From: Diospyros lotus | Lineage: Eukaryota > Streptophyta > Magnoliopsida > Ericales > Ebenaceae | Assembly: GCF_014633365.1 (NCBI RefSeq) | Contig: NC_068340.1 | Location: 37,596,328-37,660,327 of the forward strand | DNA length: 64,000 nucleotides | Reading direction: 5' to 3' | Shown here: positions 42,727-54,100 of the stretch, one piece after another | Position numbering within the stretch: the first letter of the stretch is position 1 | Layout of the letters: each line of letters begins with the position of its first letter | Made by a program: the position numbers and the translations under genes | The notes under the pieces: generated by a model | Database searches by the model: none | Seen by the model: only the letters and a program-made list of their open reading frames with translations | What the model was told of the DNA's origin: nothing

Positions 42727-45700
42727 GTGAATGTGGTCAAGAATTGTTTAATCACTTCTTAGTTTATGCTTCGTTAATATTTTACTCTCCCTTCTTTATG
42801 GTTTGAATGTGATTGGCAAGAGTTTGAATTCCATTTGTGCAATTGCCAGTATGCGAGCTCCAAGTGGGATTCTGTGCTTTTCATGCTATTGGCTGACGCC
42901 TGACTGCATAATGAGAATGATATATATACAATTTTTTTATAAACACAATATCTGAGACCTGACTTTTATTTGTGGTTGAAACTATATTTACAATAGAAAG
43001 TTGTTCCAAAATATCTTCAAATAGTTTTTTAATACCCCAACAATTCAAAAGAGAGCCCACAATATTATATTTAAATAAGAATTAAAGTTTTAGAGGAACA
43101 TAAGATGGTGGTACATGTGTACACATACAATTTAGCCCAATTGTCATAAGATTTCGTAGAACTTAAGGATATAGAGAGAGTTAGGGATGTTTTAAGTTTA
43201 GTATTATTCTAATGATTATCTTATTTATATTGGTAATAACTTGATGCATTGTGATAATCCCAAGTTAGGTGCTTATTGAAAGCTTAACAACAACCTTTAA
43301 TACTTGCCTTAGTGTAAGGAAATACACATGATCTTTATGACTTTACTTTTTATTTACTTGGTATTGAACTTGTTTATTAGGGATTTTTATGAGAGCATTT
43401 TTTATAATTAAATTTAAAATATCTTCTTTCCAAGTACATGGACACAATAATATTATATCATTCTAGTGATGGGGCATTGGGCGTTGTACTCGTAACATTT
43501 GATGAGTATGAGCGATGGGTTCTTTTTTTTTTTTTTTTTTCTTTTAAAATGTTATTGGGGACTGATTTTTTAAAATTGTATATTGTAGGATGATGTTGTA
43601 GTGGCATTTTGGCAATTATGAGCGACTTTAATGAGTTTCTTTTCTTCCCACCTTATGAATATTAATGACATGCTCTATTACATGTGATACCATTCAATAC
43701 GGGTATAGCCAAAAGATATACTAAAACCTAATGAAGGAATGTCTGTCTCGGCGGGACCACCCCCAAGTGCTATAGTTTTTTGGCTTTGTGTATACTTTGT
43801 TACATTTTCCGTCACTTTCTTCGGAAAAGGACCTTTAAGCTGTGGTTTGGTAAGACTCGTAATAAAGTAAGGGAAAGTATAGTGGCATTGCGTGTAACCC
43901 ACAAATCATGATGTTGCCAAAGCATTAAACTACAAAGCATGTGATGCTGAGGTGGAAGAGGGCCTCAAGGACGAGGGAGATGCTTGGATACCCGAAGGTA
44001 TCTCTCTCAGTCATTTCGTCGAACAGTTTGTTAGCAAACCAGAGCCGCCCTGCTTATGGCAGATTCTCTTCACTAATTATGCCCCCTTCTTTTCTCCCCT
44101 TTCTGATAGCTTGATAAAAGCTCTCAAACCTTCAATTCCCACCACTCCTTTTTGGGTTCACAAAACTTCAATAATGTCATCATATAACAGTAATAATTTG
44201 TATATATAAACTATGAAAAAGTTGTATACTTGTACATTACTCAATCTGCAATGGACCCAGCAAGCAAAACCTACCAAATTGTTACATGTGGACATTGCAT
44301 AGACCCCCACTCAGCCATCAAAGAAAGCTGAAAATGTCACATAATAAAGGAGTCGATAGGAGACTGGCTGGCTTTCTTGTGGGCTTTCAACAAACAGAAA
44401 CTTTTGATGGTTTCTTTTCTTTCTCCATTGTCTAGAGGTTTCCCTCGGCCATAGGAGAGTGATGCATGGAATCATGCCGATTGCCTAGCATTGTGCTTCC
44501 TGCTTCCACAACTCATTCCTTTCCCAAATGGGAAAAAGGAATTAGTCAATTACACAACTCACAGTAGCAAGGGTGAAGTGATTTTATTTATTTATTTGTT
44601 AGTGTGATTAAAAAGTTATGAGTTTGAATTATTAAAGTATTTTTTTTTTATTAATGTTAATATTTAATTTCATAATAGGTTAATTTGCTTGACTCCAAAA
44701 TTTATCACTCTAAAAATGATAATATTATAAACAATTGAAATATTTTTTATTTTGTTAATACCAATATAATGATATAACTTTACTTTACAAAACCTAACCA
44801 ACCAACAACAACTTTAATTTTAGTTACAAGTATTAATTTAGTAGTTATGTGTATATTAAAACGTCTTAAAGGTACTATCACCATTAAGACCTAACACGAC
44901 CTAATCTAGCAATTGAGACAAAAATCAGAATATATTCTTTTTGCATATAAATATTTCTTGATGTAAAGACTTATTATTTAATTTCAAAAAACTCTCTATC
45001 AGGCAACCCGCAATTCAAAATTGTAATTACATTTTTTTTTTTTTTTACTTGATACAAATATTGTCCCCACTACCACCAAATTTTAGCACATTGAGATTCA
45101 AATTTGGTGTATGAATAAATATATAAGGATGAGTTGGAGGGCAAATGGGAAAACAAGTCAATGAATTGTATGTATTTTAGATCACATCCAATGTTCGCCA
45201 CCAACCTACCACGGTACCACCCAAAGAAACAAGACGTTAGCCGCCAACTTGATTTGGACACTGAAAAGTAAGCTGGCCATTGCTTAGACCAGTCCCCACC
45301 CACATAGCCTCCAACTTCTTTACCAGCTAATATACAGATGTAAAACATGTCCCTTTCCCATAATGCCCCTTTCCTTGTCTTCTACTACTACCATGCTCTT
45401 GCTTTCATCAAATGCATGGGTTAATGGTAGAATGTGTTTTTTAATGGCGTTACCCCCACTCTTTATCAATTTTTGTACATACTTGTTAGTTTTAATCGTG
45501 CTTAAGTTTATGGGTTGTTCTTTAGTTATTTACCCTCGCCTTTTATTACCAAGCAACAAAAGAAAAGAACCAAAAAAAAAAAAAAGGAATTTGTAAACAT
45601 GCTCAAAATTATAATTTATTAATATTTAGATAATCTCATAACATAGAATTAATGAATTTAACTAAAATGAGCATTTAATATGCTAAGGAGTAAGAACATC

Positions 45701-46057
45701 CTAACAAGACTGATGCTATATGCCAACAAAACTAACAGTGTAGCTTTGTTGACAAGATGATTTAGAGGCAAATATTTTATTTTTTCAAAATAAAAACAGT
45801 GCTTACCAAAGCCGCCTGTGTCTTTTAGGGTGGGTGGTTTAGGCTTTTTAGTAGATTCTAAAGTGTAAAATAAAAAAAGAAATAAATATAAAAAGAAGTT
45901 GAAAACACATGGGAAAGACCCTTTGGGGCCGTCCACGAAAAGCCATTGACGGAAAGTTTAATCAATTAACTAATAAGAAAGACAATTGAAAAGGAAAAAG
46001 CAAAAAGAAAAGTGAGAAACAAAATAGAAATAGACTTACTAAAATCGGGGGTCTAAC
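42727..46057. other. Gene-poor region after the possible exon
   Basis: AT-rich sequence with T runs (43517-43540, 45030-45047). Apart from the coding-like patch near 43922-44000 no exon or repeat family was recognised. ORFs at 45070-45348 (minus) and 45658-45936 (minus) have no recognisable motif. Confidence 0.4.
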
Positions 46058-46430
46058 TGTAATAACCCGAAATAAGGAGTGGTGCCAAGGGAAGCGGAGG
46101 AGGACAGAAAAAGCGGGAACCCCGACGTTACCGGTACCGACTTCGACTTGGAAAGTAAAAAGGAAATCGTAATAAGGCCACAGCGAAAAGCAGCTGAAAA
46201 CTTAAGAGAAGCTTTGAACCCGAAAAAAGAAAAGAACAAAAAAAAAAAAAAAAAAGGAGCCAAAAAAATTAAGAACCTGCGAGTCTCAGTGGCCAATAAG
46301 TCAAAATGTCAACACGGCAGGTCAAAAAGTCAACATGGTAAATTTGCCTTTTTTTTCTCTCTCTCGCTCTCTCGCTCTTCTTGTCCATCCTCCATTATAT
46401 ATATTCGGACACTCTCACAGGCCAATAGAT
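46058..46430 (+). mobile_element. LTR-like fragment upstream of the AAA gene
   Basis: It begins TGTAATAACCCGAAA, close to the TGTAATACC start of the solo LTR. It runs through a GC-rich part with an A17 tract (about 46239-46255) and a gtcaaaatgtcaacacggcag / gtcaaaaagtcaacatgg direct repeat, then reaches a TATA-like ttatatatattcgg (46395-46408). A purine-rich GA leader follows at 46463-46485. No 3' CA end or target duplication was found, so it may be a truncated LTR whose promoter half now precedes the AAA gene. Confidence 0.4.
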
Positions 46431-47046
46431 AGTTATATATACACACGCAAACGCACGATAGAGGAGAGAGAGAGAAAGAGAGAATCAGCAAAGAGGCAAG
46501 TAATTATTACTTGGCAGCTTCCGAAGAAAGAGAATCGACCAACGTCTCATTCGGCTGTGAATATCAGAGAAAGAAACTCAAAGATCCTTCGCCTGTCTTT
46601 GATTTGCTCGACGATTCTCATCCTTGTTTGTACGATTCATCTCCTTCTCCTCAATATCCAATTCTGTTCGTATATGATAAGACATGTTCGTCTACGCTTT
46701 TTGACAGATTATTGTGTTTCTTTCGTTCTTTCTTTCTACTTTTTAGATGATTGGCTCTTTGATGATACGTTGAGTTTGGAAGGATGGTTTTTTGCGTGTA
46801 GTTTAGAGTAGATGGTTGGTTTTGGGGAAAATCAATTAGAAAAATAGCGCAGATCGGTGGGCCAAGTGCCAAAACCTACTGCTTTGGCGACAAAAATTTT
46901 ATGCATTATCGAAGTTTCCGAGAATTTTGGAATTTTCTGTTTCTGTTGCTGTTTTGGTTTGGATGGTTGGTTTCTGGGAACTTAAACGAGAAAACATGAA
47001 ATGTTAGTGCAGATCAGGCGAGAAGTGACTAAGATTTGCTAAGCAT

Positions 47047-48128
47047 ATGGAGCAGAAGCGTGTTCTGTTGTCAGCATTGAGCGTGGGCGTAGGGGTGGGG
47101 CTAGGCTTGGCCTCTGGACAGACAATAAGCAAATGGGCAGGATATAGTTCTTCCGGCAACGGCGTCACGGCCGAGCAGATTGAGGAGGAGCTTCTGAGGC
47201 TGGTAGTCGATGGCAAACAAATCAAGATTACCTTTGATGAGTTACCCTATTTCCTCAGGTAAAGAGAAGGTTGATTTTGGTTTTTCTGAGTTTCGATTCT
47301 GTTCCTTATGTTGAATGGTTGATTACAGTTGGCGTGCAACTGAGTAAATGTTAACTTCTTCTGTAAACTAAAAATTGACGATATATGTGACCTAGCTGAA
47401 GAATGATATATTATATTCCATGAGCAATAATTCTGCTTTAATAATAGACAATAATTGCCATATTATTGCCCCAGAATGTGACGATCCAGTTCTGAGACCA
47501 GCAGATTTCTTTAACTTTATAATTATCTACATTTTACAACCCAGTTATTTCTTGAATTATTATTTTTGTTTGCCAGCGACGAATTTTAATTGAAAAACTT
47601 TTTCTAGATGACAGTATTGTCATGCTTTCTACTAGAGGAATTTGAGGATATACTTTGTGGTTGTGGATCATTATATAATTATGAAGGGGATTTTTTTTTT
47701 TTTTTTTAACTGAAGAATATATTATCAGTTCTTTCTGTCTCTAGATTCATATCATGCACTTACAGTGGTTCCATCATTTCTTACATGGATTTCATTTTGT
47801 AGTAACTAGAAGTTCTTATATAAAAATAATTATCATAGATGCAATCTCTTCCATCTCTAGTACTTCCAATATTTGCAACTTTTTAAAGGAATCTTAAGTA
47901 TTAGAAGTACTTTGCACTGTAAAAGAAACATCTTAACTACGGTCTGGCTTGCTTTCAACAAAATTTCCCTTGCCTATTCACCTAGTTGTCTGGTTACTCG
48001 TGGATGACTGCTATTTTTCATAAACAGTGGAAGATTAGTGTCCTACCAGTTGATATTAAAAGCTTCTGAATTTTGATTCTAAGGAGTATGACTGAAATGT
48101 GTGCAAGAATCAAAAGTTTCATTTTCTA

Positions 48129-48163
<35 letters not shown>

Positions 48164-51100
48164 TACATCAAAACTTTCATGTTGTTCAAGGAATTCTATA
48201 TACAGCTCCCAAATATTTAACTTTTCCAACTGAAAAGGGTTTCAAGGGTAGGGTTTTTTTTTTTTTTTAAGTTGGGAGGTGGGGGGATTCTGATTTGTAT
48301 TATGACAAACTGGAAATTGCTGTGTGTAAGAAATTTGATGACTGACTTTTTTCTAGTAACTGATAACTGGCTTCTATTGTAGATTTCTTTCTCCAAGTCC
48401 TAGGTTGTTGAAATTTGGTCAGGCCACGGTAAAACTTGAAGGATGCACGATATTTTTATATGTTTGGAAATAACAGGATTGAGTTCTTTACTGTTTTTAG
48501 TAAATTGGCTGTTTGGTAATCCTAAAAAGATGCTAACAAACTGAAGTGAATCTGTTTGTTAAAATAGAAGAATTCCCAAGAGCACTGTATTTTCTTGATC
48601 TGCACATGTGCACAAGTCTCTAATTCTTAATGCATAAAGATGAAAAGAACAAGCATTCTTGTTGCCATGTCAAGATGATCCTGAATTTGTTGTTCTTTGG
48701 GCAATAACAGTGAGCGTACACGGGTGTTATTGACAAGTGCTGCATATGTCCGTTTGAAGCACCTTGACATTTCCAAGCACACTCGCAATCTTTTGCCCGC
48801 AAGTAGGGCTATTTTGCTCTCAGGACCTGCTGGTATGATTTTTGATCTTGCATTTTCACCACTATGCCTTTTATCTCGTTTCCATGTCCTAATTTCAATT
48901 ATTTTATTTTATATTTTTCTGAAGAACTTTTCCAGCAAATGCTTGCAAGAGCTCTTGCACATCACTTTGAAGCAAAGTTGTTGCTATTGGATGTAACTGA
49001 CTTTTCTCTTAAGGTTAGTACATAACATGATGATATTTTAAATTTTAGAAATTGTCATTTCTAGTCTAATGTCTTTTTCACTTATACTCCTCAGATGCTG
49101 GCCAAGTACGGAAGTGCCAAAAGAGATCTGGTAAGTTTCATTCTTCTATACTAAAGGTATGAGGATTATTCTTTTGTCTCCTGCATATGAAATTGCCTTC
49201 CAAGAGTGCTTTTAACATTGATTGGTAAGGTGGATCAAGGTTAAAGATAATCTTTTACATCAAGGCAAGCTAGTTTCACAAGTCTAGATTTCAAACTAAA
49301 TATCAGAATGATTAAATTCTATCATTTTCAGGATAAAAATAAAAAATTATTGTTTTATACAACATTAATTCTGTTGGAATTTTCTTCTATGAGAGAAAAT
49401 AGTTCATATGTAGTATAACATGGAATAATTCTGGCTTCTTTTTTAGTCTTTGAAGAGGTCCATCTCAGAGGTAACTTTGGAGCGAATGTCCGATTGGCTT
49501 GGTTCCATCTCACTCCTTCCCTCAAGGGAGGATGCTAGAGGTACGTCAAGAACTACAACCCATTCTTTCTATGTTAGCGCAATAAAGTTCATGAGTATTA
49601 TGTTCTGCAACTTTATGTCAAGTTGGCTGCTTTCTTTTTATTCTTGCTAGAGCACACTCCTGTTCCAATGTTCATTCTGTGTAACTATGTTTATGGTTAG
49701 TTCTCTGTAATTAATCTGTTTGACAAATGCCAAATAATGGTTCAAGAAATGGTCAATTTAATGCAGTATTATTTCTGTTCCATCAGGACTCATTCCCAAT
49801 CCTTTATATCATTTGGTCTTGATATGTTTATGGCATTGTTCTTTGTGGATGAATGCTGAACTATTGTTCAAGTCATGGCCAGTATAGTGCAGTATTCTTT
49901 TTGCCTAGTTAGGATTCTTTCTCACTCCTTTACAGTCACTTACTTTCAAGACTTAAAAGCAGATTATGGATTACTGAATCTTCTCCATTTGATGGTTTTA
50001 CCAATACCATATTTTCCTTGTTCTGGGTTAACTCAGCAGTTTCCCCATCCACTTGCTGCTGAGTGAGAACAAAAGCTGAAGTAAAGGACTAGGCAAATAA
50101 CAATGATACATTAAATCATGATAATATTTGTTAGTGAGAACCTAAAATGAAGTAGATCCCGGATATCTAAATTTTTTTTTTTTTTTTTGGGGGGGGGGGG
50201 GTCATTAGCAAATCAAGTCAAACTATGTTATGTAGATCCCGGATATCTTACTTAGATTCTGGTAGAATTTTAGGTGTGGGTGGGTGTACCTCTAGATTTC
50301 AAACCTCTTTAAAAGATCCTAAATCTTAGGGTACCAGGATCTGGATAAGAGTAGATTAAATGAAATTTAGGGAAACAGGTTGATTACTTTCCACATCCAT
50401 GTGAGAGACTAGAAAATTTTCTTGCTAGAGAATGTGTTTCTTCTTTTCTAGATATGATCAATATTTGGGGGATTTTAGTTTCTAGGTCCGGTATAGTTTT
50501 TGAAGGCAAGGCCCTAGGTCCCCTGCCTTGTTATATCCAATCGACATGGTACATGAAAGGAAACAGGAGTCCATTAATGCATGAGCAGGATATATGTGTT
50601 TGGTGTTAGCATGTCTATGAGTCTCTGAGATTGAATATGTTTAGTTCTCAGCTCCAATGACCCGAAGCCTTGACTAGATTTCATACTTTTTCTTAAATTC
50701 TTCTCTTAATATTGTTTAAGAGTAAATGGGCTTGCAAGGGTCAAGCATTTTATGCATGAAATATGAGTCTAAGTAGATGACCTACTGGAAATTCCAATTC
50801 CAAGTCTATATTCTTATGTGTTTTCTGGTGATGACAGGGGCACTTACAAATATAGAAGAGTATATGAAACATGGCACACAAGAAAGAAGGCAGCTCACAG
50901 TTTTTATGTTGGAAAGAATTTAGTACCGAAAAGATAAAATTCCCCTATTTAAATACCAAATTTTAGAAGTGTGTCCGTAAGCAAAGCTATCAGAACAAAG
51001 ACTAATGTTTGTGGTATCAAACAACTCAATACTACAGCTTGGTAGATGCATCATACAATTACAGAAATTTCACACCTTTTAACAAATAATTTTTTGCACT

Positions 51101-54100
51101 TGCTTTTAGTATTGTCATGTTCTTTTCCCACTCAAAGAATGAAAGAAAGTTATGCTCATTAGCTAGATATTTTCTATGGTTTTTTGTGGGATTTGATATG
51201 CTATGATGTAATGCTCTTGCATATTATTTACTTGAAAAAATGTTATTTACTTCTGGCAGAATTCAATCCATTTGGTTTTTATTTCTATTCAATGGTACCA
51301 TCCTGACAACTTTCTTTGCTGTGGCTAAAATTTCCACAGGCTTGTTACACAGGCAAAGTAGTGGCTCAGATGTAAAGTTGAGGTATGATAAATAAGTTTG
51401 TATGCTTGATCAAAAGGCATGGAGTTTAATCCTTAGTTTATATCTCTCATGTACAACAAATATTACTGTACCTTGCAGTGGTGATGAAGGTGCTGACTCC
51501 CTGAAGCATCACAGAAATGCATCTTCTCCTGATATGAGTTCTCAGTGCTCCTCTTCTAACACAGGTATACGCTAAAACTTGTGCTTTTGATAAATTATCT
51601 GGCAAAATTTAAGCATTTTAGACTATTCATTGGTTTCTTCCTTTTTCTTTTTCGTCAAATTAAAAACTGGTCGTCATTTTTACCATTTTTTATGTCAGTT
51701 TATTTTATAGATCTCAACTCTCTAGTTGGTTGCTGTGAGATGAGATTTGTACATTCTTTGGATGTGGCTTTCTTTTTTCTAAAATAGAAAATTGAAATTG
51801 TTTCACTCTCAGTAGCTTTATTGTTCAAAAAGCATTTCAATTATTTTGCGATTGAACCCATGATTATGCTTAATTTTTGTAGACGTGCCTATTGCACAAA
51901 TTCCATTTAGGGGATACATGTAGATGATATTTACACTTTGGACCAAACAATTTTACATCAATTGCCTGGATCTTATGTTAGCCTGCATGAGGGATACATA
52001 TGAGACAGCCAGCCTCAGACACACCAAATGGTTTTAAATGAACCTACCACTTGGCCAATGTTTAGTTCCAAGTCCCCTTAAACATCACAGATACATGGAC
52101 TGCAAATTGATATTGTATTCTGCTGTGTGTATATGTTTATTTTATAGTTACTTTCAATTGAATGGTTAATTATTTAGCTTTGTTACTCTACTGATACATG
52201 GACTTGTTTGGGTATTTTAGCTCATTTGAAGCGTGTGAGTCGATGGTCTTTTGACGAGAAAATTTTCTTACAGTCACTTTTCAAGGTACTATACCCATTC
52301 ATAAGTTGCTTCTTTCAAAATGCTAAGTCTATTCATGCATTATCTGGATAAATTTCTTACCTTTTCTTAGGGTCATCCAATTTCTTCAGTTATATAATTT
52401 TATATTACTTAATTAAATACTTCAGATATTCCTGATTATCTAATGTTTTGGCATCTCAAAAATTACTGATAGTCAAAGTTCTTGCAGGTTCTGGTTTCTA
52501 TCTCCCAAACTGGTTCTATCATTCTCTACATCAGAGATGTTGAGAGGCTTCTGCTCCAATCCCAGAGGCTGTTCAAATTGTTTGATAGAATGTTAAAGAA
52601 ATTAACAGGATCAATCCTAATACTGGGCTCCCACATGGTGAGCTCAGAAGATGATTGTGTTCAAGTGGACGAGAGAATTTCTCTTTTATTTCCTTATAAT
52701 ATTGATATCAAGCCACCAGAAGATGATACTCATCTTGAAAGCTGGAAAGCGCAACTAGAGGAGGGCGTGAAGTTGATCCAGATTCAGGATAATAAGAATC
52801 ACATTGCTGAGGTCCTTGCAGAAAATGATCTTGCATGTGATGATCTAGGTTCAATCTGCCATGCAGACACTATGGTTCTCGGTAATTACATAGAAGAGAT
52901 TGTTGTATCAGCAGTATCTTTCCATCTGATGAATAACAAGGATCCTGAGTACCGAAATGGCAAACTTATTATATCAGCTAAAAGGTAGACCCCAGATTGT
53001 CAGTAGCCACAGTATCTTAGGTTCATTCTTTTTTCTTCTCTTATTTCATATTACTTTTTATTTTATTAAATAAAAAAATCATTTAGTTGCTATTGTGGTT
53101 CTTGAACAGTTTGTCCCATGGATTGAGTATATTCCAGGAAGGGAAAATGGGTGAGAAAGATACTCTCAAATTAGAAACAAATGCTGAATCTTCCAAGGTT
53201 TTTTTTCTAGATCATACCATTCAGTTTTCTCAACAATCAGTAAGTGAATTAATTCTACCATTTTCTGACTGGTTTTGCTGTGCTTCATTTCATTTGTGTA
53301 TCAATTTTAGGATTCTGAAGGGGAAGAGATCATTGGGTTAAAGCCTGACTCAAAGTCTGAGAACAAAAATGAGACAGAGAAATCAGTCCCTTCAGGGAAG
53401 AAAGATGGGGAGAATTCACCTCCACCCAAAGCACCGGTAAGCTTTTGTCTCACAATATTTTTGGCTGAGGAATCTTGATAGGATTATCTCAACTAAAGCT
53501 TGATGGAGTGAAGTTTCATACTCTTCCACCTCATGTTCTGAAAATTTAAGAAGCATTTTAGCTGATATAGTCTTTCAAGGATTTATTTGGCACAGGAAGA
53601 ATGCAACTTTCAATTGTTTTATTATCATGCAAACCAATTATAATTGGATTTACAACAAGGATCTGCTTTAAGCTCTTACTTATTTTCCCTAGAAATGGAT
53701 AAACTCACTAAACATATGGACGAGGTGCCTTGGTGTATTCTATTTCCTGATGACATCGTGTTGTTGGGTTAGATATGAAGGAATATTTTATAATGGAGAG
53801 GTTTTAATTTAGGCAAATTGAGAACTAAATATATGGAATGCAAGTTTAGTAAAAATATAAGCGTGGATGATATTATGGTAAAACTGGAAGATCAAGTTGT
53901 ACCAAGATAAGATCAGTTCAAATATAATGGATCTATCATCCAAAAAGATGGGGAGACTAATGAGGTTGTTTTTGATACCTATAGAATTAAGCCTAGATGA
54001 TTAAAATGGAAAAGTGCATCTAGCGCATTATGTGATGGCAAGATTCTATTAAAGTTAAAAGGGGAATTTTATATGACATCTATAAGACCAGCTTTGATAA

